Shown piece after piece: positions 8,453 to 17,684 of a stretch of DNA of 64,000 nt. Location of the stretch: the NCBI RefSeq assembly GCF_001517665.2, contig NZ_LN999809.1, forward strand, positions 1 to 64,000. The letters are read 5' to 3'. Origin of the DNA: Peptoniphilus phoceensis. Its GTDB lineage: Bacteria; Bacillota; Clostridia; Tissierellales; Peptoniphilaceae. The notes below the pieces were generated by a model. It made no database searches. It worked only from the letters and a program-made list of their open reading frames with translations, and was not told the DNA's origin. The position numbers and the translations under genes were made by a program. Position 1 is the stretch's first letter; each line of letters opens with the position of its first letter.

Positions 8453-8875
8453 ATGGAAAAGATTATTATTTTATCAGTTTTGACAGTATTTTCTATGGTA
8501 GTTTCAGGTTTTTATTTTATCTATAAGGGAACAGACAAAAACAGAAAGTTTGCCCGTGCCTTTATGAAAGTAAATCTATTTGTTTTTGCACCAGTTTTTG
8601 TGTTTGGTCTAATTTCACTAGTTCCTCAAATGGCATCAGCTGCAGCAGCTGCTCCAGCATCTGGAAATGGTCTTGGATTTTTAGCAGCAGGTCTTTCAAC
8701 AGGTCTTGCTTCACTTGGCGCTGGTGTTGCCGTTTCTAATGTAGGTTCAGCAGCGATTGGAGCTGTATCAGAAGACCCTAACATTCTTGGTAAGTCAATG
8801 ATTTATCTAGGACTTGCAGAAGGTATTGCTATTTATGGTCTTATCATTTCAATTATGATTCTTGGAAGACTATAA
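8453..8875 (+). CDS. ntpK: V-type ATPase subunit K (c-ring rotor subunit)
   Basis: A 140-residue proteolipid. The C-terminal half (about 72-140) is a canonical c hairpin: GLGFLAAGLSTGLASLGAG, a polar loop with SEDPN, and a second helix with the ion-binding Glu at 123 in LAEGIAIYG. The N-terminal half has two hydrophobic helices (about 3-24 and 41-62) but no second c-repeat. The segment MKVNLF...PQMASAAAAAP (39-70) resembles a signal peptide with an AxA cleavage site. The Glu is followed by Gly, which alone does not settle Na+ versus H+ coupling. Confidence 0.92.
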   Translation: MEKIIILSVLTVFSMVVSGFYFIYKGTDKNRKFARAFMKVNLFVFAPVFVFGLISLVPQMASAAAAAPASGNGLGFLAAGLSTGLASLGAGVAVSNVGSAAIGAVSEDPNILGKSMIYLGLAEGIAIYGLIISIMILGRL

Positions 8876-9189
8876 TGAGATCAATTCTTTTAACATCAAA
8901 TGACGATATTATTAACGGCCTTCGCCTTGCAGGTGTAAGGTCTGTTAAATGTAATAACAGATCTGAACTTTTAAAAAATTTTAAATTATATACAAAATCT
9001 GAGGATATTGGAATAATTATTCTAACTTACTCTTCTTTTAAGGAAATAAAAGAAGAAGTACTAGATTTTAAATTATCTGGCAAATTGCCTTTAGTTGTAA
9101 CTATTCCAGATCTTGACGGAAAAATGGAAGATGATTTTATTTTAAAATATATAAGAGAATCTGTTGGTGTGAAAGCTGTAGGTGATTAA
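8875..9189 (+). CDS. ntpG: V-type ATPase subunit F (NtpG-like)
   Basis: A 104-residue alpha/beta protein of the ATP-synt_F family, the small partner of subunit D in the rotating shaft. Visible features are an N-terminal Rossmann-like strand, the IGIIILTYSSFKEIKEEV segment and LPLVVTIPD. Length is normal. Its ATG overlaps the subunit K stop (TAATG), so the two are translationally coupled. Confidence 0.85.
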   Translation: MRSILLTSNDDIINGLRLAGVRSVKCNNRSELLKNFKLYTKSEDIGIIILTYSSFKEIKEEVLDFKLSGKLPLVVTIPDLDGKMEDDFILKYIRESVGVKAVGD

Positions 9190-9831
9190 ATGATTTTACT
9201 TGAAAACAAAATTGCCATATTCAACAAAATTGTTTTTCTAAAGCAAAAAGAAGAGTGTGAAAAGAGAATAGCAGAAGAAAAAGAAAAGGCAGAAAAAATT
9301 CTAGCTGACAAGATAAAGTCACTTGAAGAAGATGAGAAAGCCTTTGTAGATAGAAGAGTTAATCTAGCTAAAAGAAGAGGATATGAACTTATTGCTTCTG
9401 TTGAAGAACAAAAGAGAGTTCTCTTCTTAGAAGAAGATGAAAAACTTTTAAATGAACTTTTAGAAACTCTTTCAGAAAAGCTCTTGAAGTTTACAAAGAC
9501 AGAGGAATATGTACAAAAAGAAGTTGATAGCTTTAGGGATATATTAGATGAGATAGAAGAAAAGAGCATCTATCTTTATGTGAAAAATGATGAAAAGAAA
9601 GAATTAATAGACAAGTTTAAGGAAATTGCAAAGGAAAAGGGCGTAGAACTTAAAATAGATGAATTATTTGAATATCATATTGGAGGCTTTATAGTTTCAG
9701 ATATTGATAAAACTTATAACATCAACCTTTCTTTAAAGAATAAACTTGACGATATGAAATATGAAATTGGATCAATGCTACATGAAAAATTAAAGGAAAG
9801 GGGTGAAGTCATTGGAAAGAGCAACAATTAA
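9190..9831 (+). CDS. ntpE: V-type ATPase subunit E
   Basis: A 213-residue peripheral-stalk subunit. Residues about 5-110 are a charged helix, and the C-terminal part (about 120-205) is the globular domain, with EYHIGGFIVSDIDKTYNINLSL matching the family GG....D....D.T pattern. It pairs with the G/H subunit at 5197. The start has an AGGTGATTAA site directly upstream, and the end overlaps subunit A. Confidence 0.88.
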   Translation: MILLENKIAIFNKIVFLKQKEECEKRIAEEKEKAEKILADKIKSLEEDEKAFVDRRVNLAKRRGYELIASVEEQKRVLFLEEDEKLLNELLETLSEKLLKFTKTEEYVQKEVDSFRDILDEIEEKSIYLYVKNDEKKELIDKFKEIAKEKGVELKIDELFEYHIGGFIVSDIDKTYNINLSLKNKLDDMKYEIGSMLHEKLKERGEVIGKSNN

Positions 9832-11584
9832 ATCAGTTGACGGACCAGTTGTAATTGGCAAAAACATGGCTGATTACAAAATAAGAGAAATGGTACTAGT
9901 TGGTGAACAAAAATTAATTGGTGAAGTTATTTCTATTGATGGAGACCTTGGAACAGTCCAAGTTTATGAAGAAACTGAAGGTCTAAGGCGAGATGAAGAT
10001 ATTATTTCTACTGGAGCACCTCTTTCTGTAAAACTTGGTCCAGGAATGATTAGAGGAATTTTTGATGGTATAGAAAGACCTCTTGAATCAATAAAAAAAG
10101 AACATGGATCCTTTATGCCAGAAGGTATAGGACTTATTTCTCTAGATGAAGAAAAACTTTGGGATGTAACTTTTAAGGTAAATCTTCATGATAAAGTTCA
10201 TGGTGGACAAATTTTTGCAGAAGTTCCTGAAACAGATATCATTACACATAGACTTATGATACCGCCAGAAATTAGTGGTGAAGTTGTAGAAATTTTAGAT
10301 AATGGAAAATACAATATTGAAACTGTACTTTTAAAGGTAAAAGATGAGTTTGGAAAAATTAATGAAATAAAGATGTATCAAAATTGGCCAGTAAGAATTC
10401 CTAGACCTGTTAAAGAAAGACTTCCTATTGACAAACTTCTTGTAACTGGTCAAAGAGTTTTTGATGTATTTTTCCCAATAGCAAAGGGTGGTACTACTGC
10501 AGTTCCAGGTGGATTTGGTACAGGAAAAACAATGACACAACACCAAATTGCAAAATATTGTGATGCCGATATTATTATCTATATTGGTTGTGGTGAACGT
10601 GGTAATGAAATGACTGAAGTTTTGGAAGATTTTCCAAAACTAATTGACCCTAACACAGGTAAAGCTCTTATGGATAGGACAATTCTTATTGCCAACACAT
10701 CTAATATGCCAGTAGCTGCTCGTGAAGCATCAATTTATACTGGTGTAACTATGGCAGAATACTTTAGGGATATGGGATATCACGTTGCCCTAATGGGTGA
10801 TTCAACTTCCCGTTGGGCTGAAGCTCTTCGTGAAATTTCTGGTCGTCTTGAAGAGATGCCAGCTGAAGAAGGATATCCTGCTTATCTTCCATCAAGAATT
10901 GCTGGTTTTTATGAAAGAGCTGGTTATGTAAACACTCTTTCAGATTCAGAAGGTTCTGTAACCCTTATTGGTGCAGTTTCACCAGCAGGTGGAGATTTCT
11001 CTGAACCAGTTACTGAAAATACAAAGAGATTTGTAAATGTATTTTTGGCACTTGATAAGGAACTTGCCTATTCAAGACACTATCCTGCAATTAATTGGAT
11101 GAATTCATATTCTGGCTATATTCCACTTCTTAAAAATTATTATGATATGAGACTTGATGGAGATTTGCCAGATCTTAGAATTAAATATTTAGATTTACTT
11201 CACAAGGAAGCAAAGCTAAATGAAATTGTAATGCTAGTTGGTGAAGATGTTCTTCCAGATGATGAAAGACTAGTTCTTGAAATTTGTCGTGTAGTAAAGG
11301 TTGGTTTCTTACAACAAAATGCTTTCAATCCAATTGACACTTTTGTGCCACTTGAAAAACAATTTGAAATGTTAAAGACAATCGACAATCTTTATGAAAA
11401 GGGAAAGGAAGCTTTAAAATTAAAAATTCCTATTTCTGTAATTAAAAATGACAAACTTTATGGAAAAGTAATTAACATGAAGTACGATATAGAAAACGAA
11501 AACTTAAAGAAATTTGTAAGCTTGAACAATGAAATTAATGATTTTTATGTAGAGCTTGCCTCAACTTATGGTGATGTAGAATGA
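9812..11584 (+). CDS. ntpA: V-type ATPase catalytic subunit A
   Basis: A 590-residue catalytic subunit that binds and hydrolyses or makes ATP. The P-loop GGFGTGKT lies near 233-240, with [15 protein letters not shown] and the [21 protein letters not shown] signature downstream. The V/A-type 'non-homologous' insertion is present, which separates it from F-type beta. TTG at 9812 is chosen because AAAGGGGTGA sits five bases upstream; GTG 9803 would bury that site. It overlaps subunit E by 20 bases and subunit B by ATGA. Confidence 0.97.
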   Translation: MERATIKSVDGPVVIGKNMADYKIREMVLVGEQKLIGEVISIDGDLGTVQVYEETEGLRRDEDIISTGAPLSVKLGPGMIRGIFDGIERPLESIKKEHGSFMPEGIGLISLDEEKLWDVTFKVNLHDKVHGGQIFAEVPETDIITHRLMIPPEISGEVVEILDNGKYNIETVLLKVKDEFGKINEIKMYQNWPVRIPRPVKERLPIDKLLVTGQRVFDVFFPIAKGGTTAVPGGFGTGKTMTQHQIAKYCDADIIIYIGCGERGNEMTEVLEDFPKLIDPNTGKALMDRTILIANTSNMPVAAREASIYTGVTMAEYFRDMGYHVALMGDSTSRWAEALREISGRLEEMPAEEGYPAYLPSRIAGFYERAGYVNTLSDSEGSVTLIGAVSPAGGDFSEPVTENTKRFVNVFLALDKELAYSRHYPAINWMNSYSGYIPLLKNYYDMRLDGDLPDLRIKYLDLLHKEAKLNEIVMLVGEDVLPDDERLVLEICRVVKVGFLQQNAFNPIDTFVPLEKQFEMLKTIDNLYEKGKEALKLKIPISVIKNDKLYGKVINMKYDIENENLKKFVSLNNEINDFYVELASTYGDVE

Positions 11585-12972
11585 AAAAAGAATATTTAAC
11601 ACTTGATAGAATTGAAGGATCTCTTCTAGAACTTTCAAATCTTCACAGAGTTAGCTATGGTGAAGTTGTAAAAATTATATCTAAGGACGGCAAGAGATCA
11701 GAAATTGGTCAAGTAATAAAAATCGATGAAGACAGGGCGATTGTCCAAGTATTTGGCAACAACTTAGGTGTTTCAACAAAAAACACTAAGGTAGAATTTT
11801 CTGCCCATCCTTTTGAAATACCTCTTTCTTCAGATATTTTGGGAAGAGTTTTTAATGGAACAGCAGTCCCAATAGATAAGGGTGGTGCAATTTATTCTAA
11901 GGATGTTTATAACATAAATGGTAGGCCAATAAACCCATCAGCAAGAGAATATCCAAGGAACTTTATACAAACAGGAATCTCATCTATTGATGGACTTATG
12001 ACCCTTATAAGAGGACAAAAACTTCCTATTTTTTCTGGGTCAGGTCTTCCTCACAACGAAGTTGCTGCTCAAATTGTTAGACAAGCTAAGATTGCAGAAG
12101 AAGGCGGAGATAATAATTTTGCCATTGTCTTTGCAGCAATTGGTGTAAAACACGATGAAGCTGACTTTTTTAGAGAAAGTTTCAAAAACTCTGGAGTAAT
12201 TGACAAGGTAGTAATGTATATAAATTATGCAGATGATCCAATTATGGAAAGATTAATTGCACCTAAATGTGCTCTTACTGCAGCAGAATATCTTGCCTTT
12301 GAAAAAAATATGCAAGTTCTTGTAATTATGACTGATATTACATCTTATGCAGAAGCTCTAAGAGAAGTTTCATCATCAAGAGAAGAAGTTCCTTCAAGAA
12401 AGGGCTATCCAGGACACTTGTATTCAGATTTAGCAGCTCTTTATGAAAGAGCAGGTATGATAAAAGACAGTGACGGTTCCGTTACACTTATACCAATTTT
12501 AACAATGCCTAATGATGATATCACTCATCCAATTCCTGACCTTACAGGTTATATTACTGAAGGTCAAATTGTAATAAGTCGTGATCTTTTCTCAAAGGGA
12601 GTTTATCCTCCAATTGATGTATTGCCATCTCTATCAAGACTTATGAAGGACGGTATTGGTGAAGGTTATACAAGAGAAGATCATCCAGATTTGTCCTCAC
12701 AATTATTTGCATCTTATTCAAAGGTTCAAGAAACAAGAGCACTTGCACAAATTATTGGTGAAGATGATATTTCTGATGATGAAAAATTAATTTTAAAATT
12801 TGGTAACGAATTTGAAAATAGATTTTTGACACAAGATCAAAATGAAAATAGAGATATAGAGGAAACCCTAAATTTAGGTTGGGAATTATTAAAGATTCTT
12901 CCAGCTGAAATGATAGATAGAATTGATCCTAAGTTAAAAGAAAAATATTTAGGTGATGAGAATGGCGATTAA
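11581..12972 (+). CDS. ntpB: V-type ATPase regulatory subunit B
   Basis: A 463-residue non-catalytic head subunit that alternates with A in the hexamer. It has [14 protein letters not shown] in place of a true P-loop, the expected form for B, and the [36 protein letters not shown] signature (given in parts) around 255-295. The ATG overlaps the subunit A stop by ATGA, which points to coupled translation and matched amounts. Confidence 0.97.
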   Translation: MKKEYLTLDRIEGSLLELSNLHRVSYGEVVKIISKDGKRSEIGQVIKIDEDRAIVQVFGNNLGVSTKNTKVEFSAHPFEIPLSSDILGRVFNGTAVPIDKGGAIYSKDVYNINGRPINPSAREYPRNFIQTGISSIDGLMTLIRGQKLPIFSGSGLPHNEVAAQIVRQAKIAEEGGDNNFAIVFAAIGVKHDEADFFRESFKNSGVIDKVVMYINYADDPIMERLIAPKCALTAAEYLAFEKNMQVLVIMTDITSYAEALREVSSSREEVPSRKGYPGHLYSDLAALYERAGMIKDSDGSVTLIPILTMPNDDITHPIPDLTGYITEGQIVISRDLFSKGVYPPIDVLPSLSRLMKDGIGEGYTREDHPDLSSQLFASYSKVQETRALAQIIGEDDISDDEKLILKFGNEFENRFLTQDQNENRDIEETLNLGWELLKILPAEMIDRIDPKLKEKYLGDENGD

Positions 12973-13600
12973 AGTTACCCCTACTAAGGCTAATTTAATT
13001 GCATCAAAAAATGCACTAGTTCTTGCTGAAAAGGGCTATGATCTTCTCGATAAAAAGAGAACAGTTCTTATAAAAGAAATGATGGACTTAAATAAAAATG
13101 CCAAGGTCTTACAAGATGAAATCGAAGAAAAATTTGATAAATCTTATTCTGAACTTGTAATGGCAACTATTTCTATGGGGGCTTTATCCCTTAAAGACAT
13201 GGGTGAAGATGCTCCTGATGAAAAGGAATATGAAATTATTTCACGTTCTGTAATGGGTCTTGAGCTTCCAAAGGTAAAATACGAAAAGCCTGATGTAAGA
13301 GCTGATTATTCTCTGCACAAATCAAATGCAGCCTTTGATAGGGCGAAAATTAATATTTCAGAAATACTTCCTGTAATTTATGAACTTGCAGAGATAGAAA
13401 CTTCTGTATTTAGACTTGCAAATGAAATAAAAAAGACTGCAAAAAGAGCCAACGCTCTCGACAAAATTCAAATTCCTAAGTATAAACACATTATTAGGGA
13501 AATTGAAGATATATTGGCTGAAAAGGAAAGAGAAGACTTCTTTAGACTTAAAAAAGTTAAGAACAAAAAGAATAAAAAGAATAATAAGAATAATAAATAA
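12962..13600 (+). CDS. ntpD: V-type ATPase subunit D (central shaft)
   Basis: A 212-residue subunit made of two long helices that form the rotating central shaft. The start [14 protein letters not shown] and the C-terminal [24 protein letters not shown] are family signatures. The ATG at 12962 has GGTGATGAG upstream and overlaps the end of subunit B. The tail is a Lys/Asn-rich low-complexity run. Last gene of the operon, 36 bases before a bidirectional terminator. Confidence 0.93.
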   Translation: MAIKVTPTKANLIASKNALVLAEKGYDLLDKKRTVLIKEMMDLNKNAKVLQDEIEEKFDKSYSELVMATISMGALSLKDMGEDAPDEKEYEIISRSVMGLELPKVKYEKPDVRADYSLHKSNAAFDRAKINISEILPVIYELAEIETSVFRLANEIKKTAKRANALDKIQIPKYKHIIREIEDILAEKEREDFFRLKKVKNKKNKKNNKNNK

Positions 13601-13636
13601 ATTTTAAATAATTTAATAATTGTTTGAACAAAAAAT

Positions 13637-13672
13637 ATCCCAAGTTGAAAATAAATCAGCTTGGGATTTTTT
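13637..13672. terminator. Bidirectional terminator between V-ATPase and AspT-like genes
   Basis: Stem ATCCCAAGTTG/CAGCTTGGGAT with a T run on the plus side and an A run on the other side. It serves the convergent genes on both strands. Confidence 0.88.
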
Positions 13673-13700
13673 ATTATATTTAATTTTACAATAAATTTTA

Positions 13701-14831
13701 TCAACTTACTGGGAAGAAAATATTAATTATTTGTGGCAAGAATACCATTAACACAGTTGCAGTTGGTTGTGTAGCTGCATAGAAGGATGAAACCTTATCA
13801 TCTCCATTAGTAACTTGGAGTAATGCTCCCAGTGATGGTGCTGAAGTCATAGAACCTGTTGTAGCTCCTAGGGCTGCAAAAAGTGGAAGCTTGAAAACTT
13901 TGTAGGAAATGAAAAAGGAAATTAGAGCAGGAACAAGTGTTAAAATAACTCCCGCAAAAAACAATTTTATTCCATATTGACTTACAACTTCTACAAAGCC
14001 TGTTCCAGCACTCACTCCTGATTCCAATAAGAAGAAGGCAAGTCCAAGGTCACGAACAAGGGAAAGTCTTTCCTTAGAAACTTCAAGGTTGATTCTTCCA
14101 ATTCTTCCGTAGTGACCTAATACAAGACCTGCAATAAGAGATCCTCCACCGGCACCAAGAGAAAGATTAACATTTCCAATGGGAATTTTAATTGAACCAA
14201 GTAAAATCCCAAGAGTGGATGCAAGAGCAACTGCAAATAAACCATTTTTTTCTAGATCAATAAGTGGACCTACATCTTTTTTATCTAAAGCATTTTCACT
14301 TTTTGGTAGGATTAATTTATTATTTTCTTCATCAACATCTACCTTTAAAATTTTTGGAACTAGTTGAACTATTAAAACAACACCTACAACTCCAAAAGCA
14401 TAGGCAATACCATAGCCAACTCCTGGCAAGTTTGAACTTGTAAGACTCTTAACAGTTCCTAGCATTGATGTTGAAGTCATGGCTCCAGTTGCAAGTCCCA
14501 TAGAAAGAGATAGCTCAATGTTAAAGATCTTGGAAATTAAGACGATCAAGGCTCCACCAACTGCAGTTGTTAGAAAAGAAATTGCCAAAAAAGAAATTCC
14601 ATTTTTCTTTATATTTGCTATAAAACTAGGCCCTGCCATTAGACCAATAGGCGCAAGGAAAAGCACTAGACCAATTTTTGCCAAAAATTTTGGAACTTCA
14701 AATCCAAAATGACCAAAGAAGAGGGCGACAATTAAAATTGCCGATGCACCAAACTTTAGTCCGAAAAAGTTAACGTGACCAAGGGCATATCCCAAGACCA
14801 TTATCAAAAAAATTATTAATAGTTCCTTCAT
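13701..14831 (-). CDS. AspT/YidE-type membrane exchanger without RCK domains
   Basis: A 376-residue polytopic protein with two homologous halves. Each half has a re-entrant signature (TGAMTSTSMLG near 117; GATTGSMTSAPSLGAL near 330) typical of the aspartate-alanine exchanger family. Canonical AspT and YidE are about 550 residues, with two TrkA-C (RCK_C) domains between the halves; here a loop of about 35 residues replaces them. The substrate is unknown; organic or amino acids are plausible. AAGGAGG lies upstream of the ATG. Its promoter overlaps a tandem 21-bp repeat. Confidence 0.75.
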   Translation of the reverse strand: MKELLIIFLIMVLGYALGHVNFFGLKFGASAILIVALFFGHFGFEVPKFLAKIGLVLFLAPIGLMAGPSFIANIKKNGISFLAISFLTTAVGGALIVLISKIFNIELSLSMGLATGAMTSTSMLGTVKSLTSSNLPGVGYGIAYAFGVVGVVLIVQLVPKILKVDVDEENNKLILPKSENALDKKDVGPLIDLEKNGLFAVALASTLGILLGSIKIPIGNVNLSLGAGGGSLIAGLVLGHYGRIGRINLEVSKERLSLVRDLGLAFFLLESGVSAGTGFVEVVSQYGIKLFFAGVILTLVPALISFFISYKVFKLPLFAALGATTGSMTSAPSLGALLQVTNGDDKVSSFYAATQPTATVLMVFLPQIINIFFPVS

Positions 14832-14841
14832 AAATACCTCC

Positions 14842-14903
14842 TTAGAGTAACTAATATTAACATTAGAGTAATTAATAGTAACATTATGAAGCTAGTATGT
14901 AAA
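14842..14903 (-). promoter_or_regulatory. Promoter with tandem 21-bp repeat (candidate operator)
   Basis: Read on the minus strand, TTTACA (14903-14898), 17 bases, TACTAT (14880-14875) form a promoter for the AspT-like gene. Two adjacent direct 21-bp units, 14842-14862 and 14863-14883, differ at only two positions. The upstream unit covers the -10 and the downstream one covers the likely start point. This is the geometry of a repressor site; the regulator is unknown. Confidence 0.6.
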
Positions 14904-15041
14904 GTGTTTTGGTATAATTAAAGTACAAAATTACACATAGTAAAGGAAAGTTCTTTATCAATTTAAATGATTATTTCAATTTTTCATACATAAGAATAAA
15001 TTCTAGCTTATTAAATTTTTTATAAAAAATAAAAATTCTTC

Positions 15042-15097
15042 TTGCAAATTTCGAATGACTTGTATATAATTACTATTGTATTAAGGAACTGATACAA
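15042..15097 (+). promoter_or_regulatory. ytrA-type promoter and GntR-like operator
   Basis: TTGCAA (15042-15047), 17 bases, TATAAT (15065-15070). Immediately downstream is an inverted repeat TTGTATTA-N6-TGATACAA (15076-15097) with one mismatch in its 8-bp arms. It suits autorepression by the GntR protein encoded next. The upstream stretch 14904-15041 holds nothing else recognisable. Confidence 0.75.
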
Positions 15098-15154
15098 ACA
15101 TACAAAATAATTCTTTTTACATAGAATTAATTTTTATATGAAGGGGAGGTTAAT

Positions 15155-15514
15155 ATGGAATTTGATAATAACAGACCTATCTATATACAACTCCTTGAAG
15201 ACTTCAAATTGAAAATTTCAAGTGGAGAGTGGAAAAGTGGAGAAAAAATGGACACAGTGAGAAATCTTGCAAAAATTTATGGTGTAAATCCAAATACTGT
15301 CCAAAGGGCACTCCAAGAGTTGGAACGTGAAGGTCTAGCTAAATCCAACAGAACTAGTGGAAGATTTATAACTGATGATGAAAAATTAATTGAGGATATG
15401 GCAAAGGACGCCTTTTACAGATCTTGTGACGATTTAATTACTGTTGCTAAAGATCTAAATATGACAAAAATTAAATCGATTAAACTTTTAGATGAGTATT
15501 GGAGGGAATCATGA
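15155..15514 (+). CDS. GntR-family regulator, YtrA subfamily
   Basis: A 119-residue repressor. Residues about 5-72 form the GntR winged helix (NRPIYIQLLEDFKLKISSGEW, then NPNTVQRALQELEREGLAKSNRTSGRFI in parts). Only about 45 residues follow, as in the YtrA subfamily, too few for a metabolite-binding domain. YtrA regulators control adjacent ABC transporters and answer to cell-wall stress; here the transporter genes follow directly. A GGGGAGG site precedes the ATG. An inverted repeat in its own promoter supports autoregulation. Confidence 0.9.
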   Translation: MEFDNNRPIYIQLLEDFKLKISSGEWKSGEKMDTVRNLAKIYGVNPNTVQRALQELEREGLAKSNRTSGRFITDDEKLIEDMAKDAFYRSCDDLITVAKDLNMTKIKSIKLLDEYWRES

Positions 15515-16197
15515 GCAAATTAGAGATTAAGAACTTAAATATGGGCTACAAAAATAAAGTCCTTGATAATTTGAATTTGGAACTTGAGAAGGGACAAATA
15601 GTTGGCTTAGTTGGACCTAATGGTGCAGGAAAATCAACACTACTTAGAATACTTGCAGGTTTAGAAAAAACTTATTCTGGAAGCGTAATAATAGACGGCG
15701 AAGAAATTTCATACAAAACTGCAGATATTATTTCTTATCAACCAGACAAATTTGCTCTAAGCAATAAACTTTCTGTAAAAGAAGTTGTAAGGACTTATAA
15801 AGCTTTCTTTAAAGATTTTGATGAAGAAAAATTTTATAGAATTTATAAAGAATTTAAGTTGCCAGAAAAAGCAAAAGTAAGGGAAATGAGCAAGGGTATG
15901 AGAGAAAAGATGCAAATTGCCCTAAGTCTTTCTAGAAAAGCTGAAATATTTCTTCTAGATGAACCAATTTCTGGAGTTGATCCTTCAGCGAGAAAAGCTA
16001 TAATAGAAACTATTTTAAATAATTTTGATGAAGACAGTTTGATTATTTTATCAACTCACCTTATAAATCAAATCGAACCTCTTCTTGATAGGGTTTTGTT
16101 TCTATCTGATGGAAAAATTTCAATTAATAAGACAATTGATGAAATTAGAAGCGAAGAAAATATGAGTATAGAAGATTACTTTACGGAGGTATTTTAA
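15511..16197 (+). CDS. ABC transporter ATPase (YtrB-like)
   Basis: A 228-residue nucleotide-binding subunit. The Walker A motif is GPNGAGKST near 35-43, the signature is the variant MSKGMREKMQIALSL, and Walker B is EIFLLDEPISG. The upstream ATG at 15499 is rejected in favour of 15511, which has GGAGGG six bases before it and overlaps the GntR stop by ATGA. The partner membrane protein follows with a one-base overlap. It probably exports an antimicrobial or cell-wall compound, as inferred from YtrA/BcrA-type relatives. Confidence 0.9.
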   Translation: MSKLEIKNLNMGYKNKVLDNLNLELEKGQIVGLVGPNGAGKSTLLRILAGLEKTYSGSVIIDGEEISYKTADIISYQPDKFALSNKLSVKEVVRTYKAFFKDFDEEKFYRIYKEFKLPEKAKVREMSKGMREKMQIALSLSRKAEIFLLDEPISGVDPSARKAIIETILNNFDEDSLIILSTHLINQIEPLLDRVLFLSDGKISINKTIDEIRSEENMSIEDYFTEVF

Positions 16198-16964
16198 TGG
16201 GAAAATTACTTGGACATCAAATTAGAAATCACTTTAAGTATAATTGGTTTATTCCAGTTTTACCTGTCGCCTTAATTATATTTGGATTATTATTTTCAAA
16301 TGTTAACTATTCTATAGGTGTGAATTCCACTGCTATTGGCATGATGGCATTGGTTTTTGGATACATTGCTGCAGCAATAACAGTAATAGTTGGCGATTAT
16401 AATATGTTTTTTGGGGACAGCTCCTTATTTTATGAGTCAATACCAATTAGTCCTTCAGCAAAAACTTTTTCTAGACTTTTATATTATTTTGTAATGTTTA
16501 TATTATATTCCTTATATGTGGGAATAATATTTTTCTTATTTGCTACAATACCAGCTGTTGGTGATGGAGGAGTGGTAAATATAACATGGGAAAATATTAT
16601 GGATATACTTAACCAAGTTGGAAGTAAAAATATTTTAATAGGAATATCTTGGATCTTAGTTTTCTTATTTAATAATATTGCAAGAATTATTTTCGCCATA
16701 AGTTTTGGCGGAGGGAAAAAGTTAAGACGATTTGGTTTTGGAGGTCCTGTCCTTAGTTTTATACTTCTTGGATTTATTGAAAGTTTTATAATCAATATTT
16801 TGGATCGATTTGATATCTTCACAAATATGGAACTTTATTTAAAAAATGGAGACGTCTTTATTAACAGTATGGGCGTAGCTTTTATTTTTATAATGATAGT
16901 TGAAACAATTCTATTTCTTTTTGGAATATATTACATTCATAAAAATAGAATTTCTGTAAATTAA
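16197..16964 (+). CDS. ABC transporter membrane subunit
   Basis: A 255-residue protein with about six hydrophobic helices (near 18-38, 44-70, 95-120, 140-160, 175-200, 225-250) and no other domain. It is the ABC-2-like permease partner of the ATPase whose TAA overlaps its ATG. The sequence itself gives no substrate. Last gene of the regulator-ATPase-permease operon, followed by a strong terminator. Confidence 0.82.
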   Translation: MGKLLGHQIRNHFKYNWFIPVLPVALIIFGLLFSNVNYSIGVNSTAIGMMALVFGYIAAAITVIVGDYNMFFGDSSLFYESIPISPSAKTFSRLLYYFVMFILYSLYVGIIFFLFATIPAVGDGGVVNITWENIMDILNQVGSKNILIGISWILVFLFNNIARIIFAISFGGGKKLRRFGFGGPVLSFILLGFIESFIINILDRFDIFTNMELYLKNGDVFINSMGVAFIFIMIVETILFLFGIYYIHKNRISVN

Positions 16965-16984
16965 AAAATAAATAAGAAAAAATT

Positions 16985-17016
16985 AGCTCATGGAAAAAAT
17001 TCCATGGGCTTTTTTT
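16985..17016 (+). terminator. Terminator of the GntR-ABC operon
   Basis: Stem AGCTCATGGA-AAAAAT-TCCATGGGCT followed by seven T residues. Confidence 0.9.
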
Positions 17017-17027
17017 CTCAAAAATAA

Positions 17028-17097
17028 GTTAACTAATAAACTAATATAGTTGACAAATAAAGATGAAAATGTTAACTTATTTAAAGTAAATGTTTAC
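17028..17097 (+). promoter_or_regulatory. Two BirA-type boxes over the bio promoter
   Basis: Two sites with the same geometry: GTTAAC-N15-GTTGAC (17028-17054) and GTTAAC-N15-GTTTAC (17071-17097). The first contains the -35 hexamer TTGACA (17050-17055); the second spans the -10 region and likely start point. The spacing and half-sites fit biotin repressor (BirA) boxes of Firmicutes. A BirA with a helix-turn-helix domain is encoded at 35880. Confidence 0.75.
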
Positions 17098-17119
17098 TAC
17101 TATAAATTTGGAGGTTAGT

Positions 17120-17674
17120 GTGAAAAATTTAAAAGCTAGAGATTTGGTTATGTGTTCTCTTTTTGTAGCTCTAATAATTGTAGGCACTTTTATAAGAATT
17201 CCTATACCAGTTTTGCCCTTTACCTTGCAATTATTATTTACAATGCTTGCAGGCTTATTGTTGGGTCCAGAACTTGGAGCAAGTGCAGTTATTGTTTACA
17301 TAATTTTGGGGCTAATTGGTCTTCCAGTTTTTACTGAGGGTGGAGGATTTGGATATATCTTTAAGCCTACTTTTGGATACATACTTGGCTTTGCAGTGGG
17401 TGCCTACGCTACAGGAAAAATTGCAAATAAAGAAAAGAGACCAGACATGAAAAGACTTCTTACAGCAAACTTCGTGGGACTAGCTATAGTTTACATATTT
17501 GGCATGGTCTACTATTACCTTATCAGCAATTTTTATTTGGCATCGCCAATAGGAGCAAAGGCAATTATACTTTACTGCTTCCTGCTTGCAGTGCCAGGAG
17601 ATATCTTTTTGTGCATATTGGGAGCCTTTCTAGGCAAAAGATTAATTCCAGTTATCAATAAAAGTTATAATTAA
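17120..17674 (+). CDS. bioY: Biotin transporter substrate-binding subunit BioY
   Basis: A 184-residue integral membrane protein with six helices, the S-component of an ECF-type biotin importer. Seen are RIPIPVLPFTLQLLFTMLAGLLLG near 30-55 and the glycine-rich LIGLPVFTEGGGFGYIFKPTFGYILGF, both BioY signatures. GTG at 17120 is chosen because GGAGG lies five bases upstream; the ATG at 17090 would fall inside the BirA box. No ECF ATPase genes are adjacent, so it must use a shared module elsewhere or act alone. Confidence 0.95.
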   Translation: MKNLKARDLVMCSLFVALIIVGTFIRIPIPVLPFTLQLLFTMLAGLLLGPELGASAVIVYIILGLIGLPVFTEGGGFGYIFKPTFGYILGFAVGAYATGKIANKEKRPDMKRLLTANFVGLAIVYIFGMVYYYLISNFYLASPIGAKAIILYCFLLAVPGDIFLCILGAFLGKRLIPVINKSYN

Positions 17675-17684
17675 GGAGATTAAA

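Noticed and set aside
9186-9569. 127-codon Ser/Phe-rich open frame on the minus strand
   Set aside because: It is the antisense of the Glu/Lys-rich coiled coil of V-ATPase subunit E.
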